Source: Isoperla grammatica (Eukaryota; Arthropoda; Insecta; Plecoptera; Perlodidae). Taken from it: a DNA stretch of 64,000 bases. The stretch is taken from NCBI GenBank assembly GCA_945910005.1, contig OX246746.1:29513298-29577297 (forward strand). The letters are read 5' to 3'. A program made the position numbers and the translations under genes. Positions within the stretch are counted from its first letter, which is position 1; the number at the start of each line of letters is the position of its first letter. Below, piece by piece: positions 47,040 to 59,600 of the stretch. Below the pieces are notes generated by a model, which saw nothing but the letters and a program-made list of their open reading frames with translations, was not told the origin of the DNA and ran no database searches.

Positions 47040-49017
47040 AGCAACTGTACGTCAGGTATTGGGTATGATAAATTTCTATCGTCGTTTCCTACCATCTGCC
47101 GCCCGACTTCAGGCACCCCTCAACGACCTCCTTGTCGGTGCTGACACATCGGGTAAGACGCCTATCGTTTGGACTCCGGAGTTGTTGCAGACGTTTGAAG
47201 AATGTAAGAGTAGTCTCTCGCAGGCGGCGCTTCTGGCGCACCCAGACTCAAGTGGGGAGCTGGTGATCGTAGCCGACGCCTCCGACAATAGTATTGGAGC
47301 CGCCCTTCAGCAGAGAACTTGTTTAGGTTGGCAACCGCTAGCATTCTTCTCACGTAAGCTGAATGCGGCGCAGAGCAAGTACGGAGCATACGATCGTGAA
47401 CTCCTTGCCATCTACGAGGCCATACGTTATTTCCGTCATATGGTGGAAGTTCTCAGTCTACACAGATCACAAGCCTTTGACATTCGCTTTTAAGCAGAAG
47501 GCTGAGAAGTGTTCACCACGACAGTTTCGGTATCTCGACTACATTGGCCAATTTTCTACCGATATTCGTCATGTTCCTGGTAAGGAGAATGTCGTCGCAG
47601 ACGCTCTGTCCAGAGTGGAGGCGATCTCGGCTCCGGTGGATTACGTGGCAATTGCTCGAGAACAGAAGACCGATTCTGACCTTCGGGCACTTCTTCTCTC
47701 AGACACTGCACTTCAACTGAAATGTAGTGTAGGAGTCTCGCTGGGACAAACCTCACGATCCATTGTGACACGTCCACGCCGGTAGAACGGCCCTTCGTGC
47801 CAGCGAACCTTCGACGTCGGGTGTTTGACAGCCTTCACAGCCTGTCCCATCCAGGTGTTGCGGCCTCCGTTCGCCTTGTCTCCACGAGCTACGTCTGGCC
47901 GTCAATGAGAAGAGACTGCAGAGAGTGGGCCCGGGCATGCATAACTTGTCAGCGATCGAAGGTCACTCGCCACGTCTCTGCGCCCGTTGAGCATTTTGAC
48001 GTCCCCGACGCTCGGTTTGACCATGTCCACATTGATCTTGTTGGTCCTCTCCCCGAGTCAGCGGGATTCCGTTACCTACTCACATGCGTCGACCGGTTTA
48101 CTCGCTGGGCTGAGGTGCTGCCTCTTGCCGATATAACTGCAGATACAGTCGCCTCTGCCCTCGTCACCGGGTGGATATCTCGTTTTGGGACGCCCCTTCG
48201 GATCACTTCCGATCAAGGTCGACAGTTCGAGTTGTCTCTTTTCAGGTCTCTCAATCACCTGTTAGGTACGACCCTAATCCACACTACGTCATATCATCCC
48301 GCCGCCAACGGAATGGTAGAGCGTCTCCACCGACAGCTCAAGGCTGCACTTATGTGCCATGAAGAGAATCGCTGGACTGACACCCTACCGTGGGTTATGC
48401 TGGGTATCCGATCAGCTTGGAAAGACGATATTAAGGCAACACCGGCTGAATTGGTTTATGGAACTACTCTCAGACTTCCAGGAGAATACCTGTCAGCTGC
48501 AACAACACTGGACAGCACCTCTGAGTAGGCCTACGTCAGGCACCTCCGCCAACGTCTCGAGAAGCTCCAGCCGTCCCGCTCTATTCGACACGGAGAACGA
48601 CGCTGTTTTGTGTTTAAGGACCTCGCGACATGTTCCCACGTTTTTGTGCGACATGATGCTGTCCGAACACCCCTTCAGCAACCGTACGATGGGCCTTACG
48701 AGGTACTCACGAAGAATGAGAAACACTTTACAATTTTGCGTACTGGGAAGAAGGTCGTTGTATCCATTGATCGTTTGAAGCCCGCCTTCATTCTTGCTGA
48801 TGCGGCCCCAGATACCACTCAACCATCGACGATGCCGAATGCAGAATCACGCTCATCACATCTGTCTGGGACAGCGCCCCCAGCTGTTATTCACTCCAGT
48901 GTTCGTCCGAACTCCAGCACTCCGTCTGTGGTTCGATCATACGCTGCCGTTGCCGCTACTCAGCCTTTGCAGTCACGACGAGAGCAGGACGTCAAGTGTA
49001 TGTACCAGCGCGACTAG
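47040..49017 (+). pseudogene. Ty3/gypsy retrotransposon pol fragment (RT end, RNase H, integrase)
   Basis: Starts inside the reverse-transcriptase thumb (GMINFYRRFLPSAA) and continues through RNase H (VADASDNSIGAALQQ; YDRELLAIYEAIRYF). A frameshift near 47455 moves the rest of RNase H (YTDHKPLTFAF; PGKENVVADALSR) to another frame, and the integrase returns to the first frame near 47790. The integrase has an HHCC zinc region (CITCQRSK) and the DDE residues in HIDLVGPL, TSDQGRQF and NGMVERLHRQ. An in-frame TAG at 48526 precedes the C-terminal part (GPYEVL). Gag, protease and most of RT are missing. It is dead. Confidence 0.92.
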
Positions 49018-49057
49018 GCGTATAGACTTTCGTTCGCCTCGCTGTGCTCGTTCACTG

Positions 49058-49213
49058 GCAGGGGGGTACTGATGGTGCGCTACTTGTCAGAAGGCGGTGG
49101 CAATTGGGCAAGACAAAAGAAACCCGTCGCTATGGACTGAATAATAAACATTGCTTGGTGTGAAGCTCGAAGGATGGACACGGTTCCAAATAAATGAATC
49201 TTTCTCATTGACA
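49058..49213 (+). repeat. Possible polypurine tract and start of a 3' LTR
   Basis: GGCAGGGGGG is followed by TG... directly after the pol fragment, where a polypurine tract and LTR start are expected. The LTR's right end is a guess, and no 5' LTR is present for comparison. Confidence 0.3.
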
Positions 49214-49803
49214 TTTATCATTGGCATTAAGCCACCTAGTTAGTTCTTCCACACACCCATTATTTCATGTCCCAGGTTTTCAGATTTTGAATTATAGTCA
49301 CCCTACCCAAAATAACATTTTAAAAATTGATCTAGGACTCTTGATAGCGAATCACGGTGTTGACACGTGTGATCACGTGACAATCACGGTGATTTCAGGA
49401 TCGTGATCAATCACCGGTATAAACCGTTCTAGATCAATTTTGAAATTGTTAAAGAATGTGTGTTTCTTGTTTCTTATGGAAAATAGCAGGAAATAACAGT
49501 TCCATAGCAACCAGAGAGTTCCTCTAATTAAGAGACCTCTCACTCAGCATCCGGCCATCCGAATCTCGTTCTTTTAAAAAGGCGTTTGTTCGCTTAGAAA
49601 TTAATATTAATATAAATCGTGAATTTCTTCAAGTAGGAAAAGTTCAAAACATATTTCCTTAAACCATTCGTGAAATCTCGGTACCTAAATGCACTACTTT
49701 TAGGCAGGTGTGTATCCTAAGCTGCGTGCCGTTAACGTATGGTCTCGATTAGTTTCGTAGCTTTAGGTGGTAGTGGGGGTGGTAGGCTGGTATCTGGTGA
49801 TAT
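49214..49803. other. Non-coding stretch
   Basis: Contains GATCACGTGACAATCACGGTGA-type inverted words near 49370-49400. No gene recognised. Confidence 0.35.
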
Positions 49804-49964
49804 AGTCGTCGTACAACAACTTCGGTAATGCTTCCGTCACGGGTGGGTGAGCGGCAACCAACCAGCGGCCGTGGTTAATTCAAATACCTGCTCGGGTTGG
49901 CCGAGACCGTAAACACGTCATTGATTGATGACGAAAGTATTACCGAAGTTGTTGTACGACGACT
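49804..49964. mobile_element. 161-bp inverted-repeat MITE
   Basis: AGTCGTCGTACAACAACTTC...GGTAAT at the left end is matched perfectly by its inverse at the right for 26 bp, and imperfectly for about 10 more. No convincing target duplication, so the superfamily is unknown. Confidence 0.7.
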
Positions 49965-52218
49965 TTAGTAGTAGTTCTGTACTTGTCCAATGTCCAATGT
50001 CCATATAGCGACTAAGTACGGTCGGTTGGTGATGACGAAACTAGATTCGATGCGTCCTCGCGATTTTTGGCGCCAACTTAAATTTTTTAAAGTGATTTCC
50101 GTATTTTGCTCAAAAAGAATAGAAAACGCTCTAAAAGGTTCAATTTTGCGAGTTTATTCTCGTTTTGACCCGCTTTATATAATTCCGTTCGCGATTTCGC
50201 GTGACATTCCGCGAAATTCGCCTTTTCAAAATGTGGGTTTTCCATCTCTAAATGATATAATACGTTGACAATATTACGTTTAATTTATTACATTTCAGAC
50301 AATAAAACAGACATGAAAAAATTTTACGAATTTCGTTATGATTATTTTTCACTACTTCTACCCCTTCTACCTATATATCTATGAAACTTGGCACAGGAAC
50401 TCACATCAGGTGACTAGTGGAGGAACCACTGAGGTTGAGGCCCCGATGTTTCATAGACAGACGCGAGGGGCTATGAAACGTCGGGTTTGAAAACTACATT
50501 TTGAAATTTTATTTCTTTAATCTACATTGCTTATAATTTATTTTTGTAATGAATTGTTGTTGTAAACATTGGCACCTTAGTGTGTCCATTAGGAACGACG
50601 TCACCCACGCATTTACCCTTTTAAGTACCGATATCTGGACAACGGTACCACATACATTGTCGAGACTTCTGTAGTAGGGTCACAATAGCCCTTAGATTCC
50701 GTGTTAATCTCAATTACGTAGGTGACCGTTCACGCCAGTCAAGCATCGTTACTTTAACTTTCAAGTAACGAGAGGTGTGTCGTGTCTTTTCCGGATTTAA
50801 ATTCTTTACGAGAATACCGTTAGGTTTATTTTTTTCTTTCGGTTTGTCAATCCATGGATTAATGTCGATTGTGTATGTATTTAAAAAAAAAATTGAAAGT
50901 AAATAAAAAATCTCAAAGTCTTGGATTTTCACTCTGAATAAAGGTTTTGGGGCCTTTTAGCCGTCTGTATCTCCATTAATATGACACGTAAGTCAATGTG
51001 CTTCTAGGGGAACCTAGAGCATTATGAGCAGAAAAAAAATGTATAAACTCAAAATCGGTTTACCGACTAAGGAGCTACGGGCGTTAGAAAAAATATTTTT
51101 TTGTTTAATTCCCTTCTCAAAATGGTCGATTTTGAAACTCTTGCTGCTCTTGGCGGAATTAAATAGGTTATGCTTTTCTGAACCCGGAACCGTAAACTGT
51201 TTTCGGCGTTAACGATCCGTTGGCTCGGAAAAATAAACCGTTAAAAAAGGTGGGCTTGGCCACAATCTTCGATATCACCAATTTAATAAAATGTTGAGCC
51301 TCTTTTGAAATGGGCGTTTTTGTATGTTCTTTTTTGGTTTGTTACGGTTGTTTGTTTGGTTGTTTGGTTCTACGGCTTGGTTGTTTTTTCTGTATTTTTG
51401 TTTGGTATAGCTAAGCAATTATTTTTATTTGAAAATACTGTAATGATGTTGGAATTGAAATGCAGACAGGATCCTTGCAAAGAACTTAAATAATATCATT
51501 GGGTTTATAGTGCCCAAAGGTAATATTAATCGATAGTAAGACGGAGGATGTGAGGAAAGGATCAAGGAAATAATTTGAACAACAATTTTACAACTTACAT
51601 ATTTTATTAAAGGCTGATAGTTCGGGCATAGTAAGAAGTAAAGGGGAGAATAAAAAAATATTACAAACCAGTGGCACACCCAATGGGAGAGGGCGGAGGG
51701 GGGGGGGGGCTTTTGGGCCAAAGCCCCTATAGAAGCTTCCAAGAATTGCTGTCTATTAAAAGTTTAAAATTTGGTGATATAAAACACAACATACACACCT
51801 ATTGTTTTCGAGGCATTTGAAACAACATAAATAAAAACGTTTCCACCTCCGGTAGCTGGGGCTTTGTTCCACAGATCTCTTCCTTATACGTACGTTATAT
51901 CGGCCAAGTAGTTCTCTAGCGTAGGTGTACCACTGTTACAATCATGGAAGTTATACATAGTACAGTACATGCAATGAAGCAGCAAGAAGTACAAACATGT
52001 AATGGCATTGTTCCCATTTAATTTGGTCCTGTGTTACTTCCCTTTTAATATTTTTTACACTGTTCAAAAACTAACTAAAACATGCTTCAGCAGTAGACAT
52101 TAAATTCTCATAGAAAATAATCAAAGCACGTTTTAGGTTTTAATTAACATTTTGGTATCATATTTTTTTAAGAAAGAAAATTTAAAATCAAATACCTGAT
52201 TCTTTTACCTACTTAAAC
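49965..52218. other. Non-coding stretch
   Basis: 2.2 kb with only short ORFs and a G10 run near 51700. Nothing recognised. Confidence 0.4.
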
Positions 52219-52765
52219 CAGAGATGCCCGATTCGTTGAGGGCCAAGTGATATTTTTAGTACGAAAAACTAAAAGTAAAACTAATTAATTTGCGTTTAGA
52301 AGAAAGCCTTTTTTTGATTAAAATGTGTATTAATACTTTTTATGTGCATTGCTGATATTGGGTTAATGAAGATGGAAAACAAAACATTAAATTTTGAAAT
52401 GTGTACTAATGAAGATATTAAAATTATGTAATATGTATTAAAAGAACTAACTGATTATCAGCAATCAATAACTGTAGATATGTAATTGGTAGCAACCAAA
52501 TGTTCTTTTAACTACAAAATATAACAGAAAGTAAGTGAAGTCTGTTGTACTGATAGGCCTATCTCTTTAAAGTTTAAAAAAATCATATTAAATTACTAGT
52601 ATACCATTTGTTTCCAAATCATACTAGTTTAGTTTAAATTTTGATTTATCTATAAAATAAAATAAACTAAATAAACATAATTATTATTTGAACAGTTTTA
52701 CAATTTAAGTTTATGGATTAAATTGAATCGAATCCTCACCACCCTAAAAAGGTTGGGCACCTCTG
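52219..52765. mobile_element. hAT MITE (CAGAGNTGCCC ends)
   Basis: Left end CAGAGATGCCCGATTCG, right end inverted CAGAGGTGCCCAACCTTTTT, flanked by the exact 8-bp duplication acttaaac at 52211-52218 and 52766-52773. CAGNG ends plus an 8-bp duplication indicate hAT. Diverged ends suggest it is older than the 5' hAT elements. Confidence 0.85.
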
Positions 52766-52773
52766 ACTTAAAC

Positions 52774-55700
52774 AACTATATTAAGATGGCACTTCACGCT
52801 ACAAGTTTGCTCTCTCTTGCTCATGTTATTTACAGGGAAACGTGCCCATGTATTACAGAAACAAATACATACACTGAATATACTGTTCACTCATAAATGG
52901 CAAATTGTTTCAAGTTCAAGAAGGTGACATCAATGCGTGTATGGCTACGTTCTTTTACATCGACAGGGGCGCTCTGATTCGTCTCTAGTGATCACTCTCC
53001 TACGAGGGTATTTATGGATCAACCCAATCGGGAATAAAATAACTCCCTAAACCCATCAGGTCACTTGGGTCATATAAAAGAACACAGCCTGACCTGTTGA
53101 ATAATTATTGATCAATTTTTATAAAGACAATACATTTTCGTACACTAAAACTTTCTCATAAAATCTGAAAATGAAAAAAGAGAATGGCAAATAAAAAGGT
53201 AGGGGGAGGGGGGGGAGAGAACAGATGAAAATACACAAAACGAACACATTTCACATGTGGATGTGGATAGTCTCAGAACTACCAACTAAATTATGTCATA
53301 GATGGTGACATTAAATTAACCACAGTGACCATCAGAAGGTGTAATGTGCTGTTTTTGGTTATTTGTATTGTTTTTACCAACCCTTTTACCTCTTAACCAA
53401 TTACTACTAACTATAGCGATTTGGTCTCGATCATATTCAACTAAAATGAATTTTTGCATAAATGCATATAAATCATAAAAGATCATAATTGTAGATGTTG
53501 CCTTTTTAGTTCTTGTACAACATAGGTGCCAGTTTAATAATATATTCTTGCTGTAGTAACTGTATTAATTTCTGTAGTCGATGAGCAATGATATGTAGAT
53601 ACTTTTGAATGAGAAGTGGACCATTTAGACAAAACAGATTCTCATTAAGCGTTTTAACAATTACTCAAAATATTTGATTCATATTATCATATACTGCCAA
53701 TTGCATGAAGAACTTAAAGAAAAATGTAACAAATAATTTACCTTAATTTTGCACATAATAATATAGGCTAATAATTTAAATAATAGGATCAATTACTTGT
53801 CAACATCAGAGATGCCATCGGTCTGAGACCACATTAAACCACTCACAGAATTACACATTAGAAGTAAGAAATACTGATAGCACCCTTGATACATAGATTT
53901 ATTGAAATTATACGTGTTTGCATTTAATAAATATGGGGAATATACATAGTTACCACATCGAGGAGGGAGAGAGTGAATAGGAAATATCTGTTTTACAGCT
54001 GCTGATGACCCCATTCAACACCTGCAGAACATAAGTTGAATTCTTCTGTTCCCCCAGCTGTATCACCTCCCTGTTCTGGTCTTGAATTACTACTATGACT
54101 ACTTTTAATCAGGGGCAGTTCTGATTTGATTGAAGTAAGCTGTTAGCAACATGGCATCTGGTTCAAGCCTTGGTTGGTTACCAAACAGATATTTAAATAA
54201 TTGCCAATTATTGGTGAAATTGTACCCGAACAAAACAAATTATTTTACTGTACAGTATCTTGTTTCTGCAATTAATTTTTCTATCATCAATGACATATTG
54301 TGCAAGTAATCTTGTATCGACTTCTCAATAATTTTTACTCAAATTCACAAACTCTTCAAAAAAGTGAGCAAAGGGTGCAAAAGAATCTCTCAAAGGACGT
54401 AGAAAGTACATGTTGACCTTTCTGAGAATTTCAACAATATTCACTATGGGGTTACTATTACATGTTTGAGTACAATGGCTTATTTCATATTTAATTGATT
54501 GATTATTCTTTCTTATATTTTAATTAATTCGGCTTAACTTTTCAATGACATATGAACATTCTTACAAAAATTTTAGTTTCCCACCCTTTTCGGGAAAATA
54601 CTGGCACAAATCAGTACACAATATTTAGCAAGTGTCACTTCACTGTATGCAGTTTTATCATGACTTTCCTGATGTATGACTTCTTAATCTTTTCAGTGCT
54701 GGATTGTTGAATGTTTTAAAACTAATTCCCTGTATCATAACACCCAATGTAAGCAAAAAGGGTATCCATGTGTTTAGTACCTGCAACTTAAGTTGCAATA
54801 TATTTATTAAAAATACAATAAATAAAAATAAATAAGAAAATATGTACATTTAAAATTGACAAAAACTTAAAAATGCTTAATATATTTTATAAAGGTAAAA
54901 TTAAATTGATTAAGTTGGAAATATTCCAGCAAATCAAGACTTACTTTTCTTCTTGCACTTCAGCCCTAGTGCTCATTCATTGCACTAGACATATATTAAA
55001 ATTAAAATTGCCCCGCATACATACATAATCAACAAGATATATTATTATTCAATATTCACCATTATCATTCTTATAGGTTCATAATATGAAAATTTTATCG
55101 AATGCCATACCATTTCAACATTATTTTCAGGGCAAATCATTATTTACTCTAGCTCACTTTTTAACATTAATTAAAACCCTTGACGTGTTTTAAGTTCATT
55201 TTTAAAGCGCATAATAAGATAGACAAGAAGCGCATTATTCATCGAAGCTGAACATGCTAAACAAATGCGCACAATTTACACTGGATATATAATATAATAT
55301 TTGCTTTATCACTTGTCACCAGAAAACACCGATCTGTCTTTTACAGACCTTAGTAGAAAACTTTTATTAGTTTAAATCACTAAATTTTCACTTGTTTGGG
55401 GTGGATTACACTTTTCAGCTGTGAAATGTCAGTGCCAGTCATTGGCCAGAATCAACACTGTAGAAGCTTTTCAGTTTGTAGCAATCAACTTTTTACATTG
55501 TGGTATTTAAAATTACTGTGTAGTAATGATCATGTACTATGTAAAAAAGATTTCTTTCTCACCTAAAAATGTGTATGAATTAGTGATCAATTTGGTATGT
55601 TTTGTTACAAGCAATGATGGAAAATAAGACTTTGTGACATGTTTGCTTTGCATAGCTAGTTGGAAAAAATGAAAAACCATCAGTGATTTTAACATTTTGC

Positions 55701-56530
55701 TACATTCTTGAAAATCGTTCAAAACACAAACACGATTGTTTGGAATTTTCCATAAACAAAATATGAACTGGAACATTCAATTTGTTTGAATAGAAGGTGT
55801 GGTAAGTTTACAACATTGAAACACAATCTCTATAGTGTATTATATTAACAGAGCTATTGTCATAAGCAAACATTGAACAAATGGACACAATATGAAGGTT
55901 GAATACCGGTACTAACAATATTTAATATACCGCCACGTCGATGAAACCATTAAGGTGGTCATCTAGTAACTAAAGACAGAGACAACTAAAGCTCGACTAT
56001 AATAATTTAATACTGTTTCATTGCTTGAGCCGGGTTGCCACTAATACCAGGATGTTGTGTTAAAGTTACCATTTTGCTTGTATGTTGTAACTTGCAGCTA
56101 TCAAAGTTTTATTAGTTTCCATACAAAGGTTTGCATGATTGTTAAATTTGTTTGTCTGTATGTCTGTATGTGTGTATGAATGTGTATGCAGGAATGGCAT
56201 ATACAGTATATCTGTAGCAGTATGTATGTATCTGTAGCAGTCCTATGTGTATCGGTATGTGCTTGTATGTGTGTTTGTGTAAGTGAATTCAATACAGTAG
56301 TTGAAGGAGTGAGAGTAATTGTATAACCTTGAATAAGAAAGTGTTCAATCAGGGTGTAGTATGCTCTTATGAAACATGTGAACTTGAAAACAATTCGTGT
56401 TCAGTGCTATTTGATGGTATTTATAATTGAGTTGCTAGCACACATATTGTGATGTTTTCCATTCTTCCATTGAGCTTCATTTCCATCGCAATCTACAGAG
56501 TATTGCCGGGCATCGACGAGTACGTGACCT
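52774..56530. other. Non-coding, probably including the kinesin gene 3' UTR
   Basis: AT-rich, no ORF with a recognised domain. AATAAA on the minus strand at 56108-56113, about 420 bp past the stop codon, is one candidate poly(A) signal. A (TG/TA)-rich simple stretch lies at 56155-56280. Confidence 0.4.
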
Positions 56531-56688
56531 TCAGTCGGCATTGAGCGCGGGGCTGATTGTATCAAAGCATGTTACCATGAGGATGTGAGACTTGCATGCT
56601 GTTACTCTCTTCTTCAGTATGTGAGTCTCTCGTGTGAGCGCTTCGATGAAACTCGGGTCTCGAAAACCCATGCTCTTCTCCACGTGAA
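56531..56688 (-). CDS. KIF26: Kinesin last coding exon
   Basis: Encodes the C-terminal block FIEALTRETHILKKRVTACK and SHILMVTCFD, ending NAD before TGA. Joins in frame (phase 1) to the coiled-coil exon at 58135-57965. Confidence 0.9.
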
Positions 56689-59600
56689 CTGAAACATGGC
56701 CACAACACATTCACAATTAAGTAAACATTATAGACAATTATTGAACACTTTTCGTCGACGACAGTTGTCCATAATAATTTCATGTTTCAATTAAATACAG
56801 CCTGTACTATTACAAATATTCAATAACAAAATATTATTTATGGTGTTTACCAGTTTTATCTAAAGCAAATGTTTAAATACATACATTAATATTAGATATT
56901 GAATTGCTCAGTAGTGCATGATATATATGCATTAATAATATACTCAATAATAATGCACAAAATAACCAAAATACTTTTAAATTGCAAATATTGAAGTAAC
57001 TTGGGTGAATGATTTTGTATTTGTTTTGTCAAAACGCTAAACAAAAAATACATAACTTTTCTTGAAAACTCTTAAGAGCAACGCTTGGCTTTTAGGGGGC
57101 GACTGCAAAGGGGGTGACTGTTTAATGACTGCGTTTCTATACAAGTAGGTATATATTTAAAATAATCCCATTATTAGTTTATGAGTAGTAATTAGTCGAT
57201 GACCAATACATCTGTAAAACTCCAATGTACTACCGAATGCTTTTAAATGTTCAGAGCAAATTGCCCTTTAGCATGCTTTTACAGGCAATCTAAAAGCGAT
57301 TTACATACAAAATATGCTTACCCCTATAAGAGGGGTATGAGAACACAATAAACAATTACTATGTATTTTATGAGGCGAAGGCCAATTTTTTTACTCTACG
57401 TATCATCTTAGATGAATCTTGAAAAACCCCTTCAGTTAGAATTTCTGTTGATATAGACCTCCTACTCCTTATATCTATATCTGTTGGCTTGCCAACTGCT
57501 GCAGTACGTATTGTGTTCTCAGTTCTAATATTATAGTATGCACTAAATACAAATGTTGTGTCATAAGGTTAAATGCTAAGCGAGCAACTTGCAATATAAA
57601 GTGTGTATCTTGTCAAAATAGACTTCACAACATGATTTTGAAGATGGGAGAAGGGTTTATTTCAAGATCTGATTATTTAAGTGCATTCACAACATTGATA
57701 GCTTGAAAAGTGTTAGATACTATCTCTAGAACAACATTTCCAATGCAAATTTAAGGATTGTGCGGGGCTAAATATTACCAAGAACTACATTGAAATGTTG
57801 TTTTAAAGATACAAATGAAAAACTCGCACACTTTCCATCCAAGCTATCTGTATTGAATACACTCTTATCAGATTGAAAATGGAAATATACAGCCAAAGCA
57901 AAGTGATTTCTAACTAGAATAAAGAGAAATAGAGAAGAGTAGAATGAAACGATAACTCACTTACGTTCGTAGCTCCACCTATCGGCAGGAATGAGTAGTC
58001 GTTGTTTGGCGGCGGCTAGTTCTATCTTCAGTGCTTGTTGTTCTGCCTGAAGTTCTTTGATTCTTCCACCTCTTACTTCCGTCCATCGGCGTTCCAACCT
58101 CTCCACGTCTTCTCGACAATACTGAAGTACCGGTACTGTAAACATTATATGGGTTTCGTTTTGTATTACATATTTGTATTTCTGAGTTAATTAATTAAAT
58201 TTTTGACTAACCCTGTGACAATTAAAATACCAATATTTTTAACTTTTTGAATAAAGTGTCTAGTCAATACAAAACAACATCGTCATTCATCACTTTTTCA
58301 ATCAAGTGTACCATTTTCAAGATATTACTAAAAACCGTTAATTTCACACAGTCCATGAATTACCAGTCATAATATTACTGATATTTACCTGGAGGAGCTG
58401 GGTCAGGTGGTGGATTGTTGTCAAACTCCCTGCTCGAGGCAAGACTAGAGCACTCGCTGACCGAATCTCTGATGACGCTCTCGTATCCCGAACTCTCGCA
58501 ACGAGGGGACCCATTATCCATCCCCTTAAGACCTCGATGAGCTGGTGAACTCATACGTTGATGCCTCGACGGTAAGTCTAAGGTACTTTCCTTTGCGTTC
58601 CTAGAGCTCGGGGAGATGAACGAGATGTCTTTATGTCGAAGAGAACACGATAGCTCTTTTAGCGGTTTATGGGTGGGAGAGTTCATTTTATGACTAGGAC
58701 TGATCTTGTATTCAGGTTTCTTCTGTAGTCTCAAACCAGGGCTGGATAGATTAGCGTCCTTGAGTTTGTAGGCGCTCTCGTAACCGAAGCCTTTCGGGGA
58801 GTGGTTTAGTTCTTGATGTCCTCTTGAAGGCGAGGTCGTCTCTTTGAGGCGTTGTGGTGAAGACTTCCCGAAGAACCGCGCGTGAAGCCGTGAAGAGACC
58901 GGGGCGGGGAGGGGAGGGGGAAGAACCAACACATCATCCTCTTCGTCCTCTTCTTTCCCGGTCACTGTTCGTACGTCCTCTTGGCAATTTAGAAAATGAT
59001 CCATTGGTTGTTTCTGACCTGCAACCATCAAAACATAACAAGGGCTTAAAACACAGGACACTAAACTCAATGGTTACAGTATAGTTTATTTTATTATGAT
59101 AAGAAAGAAAAGGAGAGTTTGAAGAGGGAAATGTTTGAATGAAGATAAGAATGTGATGCAGTGGAAGACCGTGAAATGGATGGAATGAGAGAGTACAGAG
59201 ATTCCACAGTTGTGGAGGAGAAAAGAAGAAAAGGATTGGAAATGCGTTGCTTTTTCACTTTAATCTAAACATTGTACATCTCACACTGACAATTTCAGGT
59301 ATATCCAAAACAGTAATGTATAAATTGTATTTATTTGTAATTAATATAAAACATGAAAATAAAACAAAACAGAAACAATATGCCCTAAGGTGTAGGTATA
59401 GCATGTAGAATGTACGTATGTTATGGAGCAGAATGTGCCTTGTACCAGTGGGAATCTTGCCATGACCTGCTAAAGCCAACAAATGGTGATGGACATGTAG
59501 GTATGATAATATTAATATACCACCAACTTTTGCAACTTACAAAATATATACAAAAACAAAAAATATTTCCATCCACAGCAAATTTACCTTTTTCCCGTCT

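Noticed and set aside
47797..48528. A domesticated integrase gene
   Set aside because: The HHCC and DDE residues are intact, but the frame is bordered by frameshifted RNase H upstream and an in-frame TAG followed by the normal gypsy C-terminus, which indicates decay of a retrotransposon.
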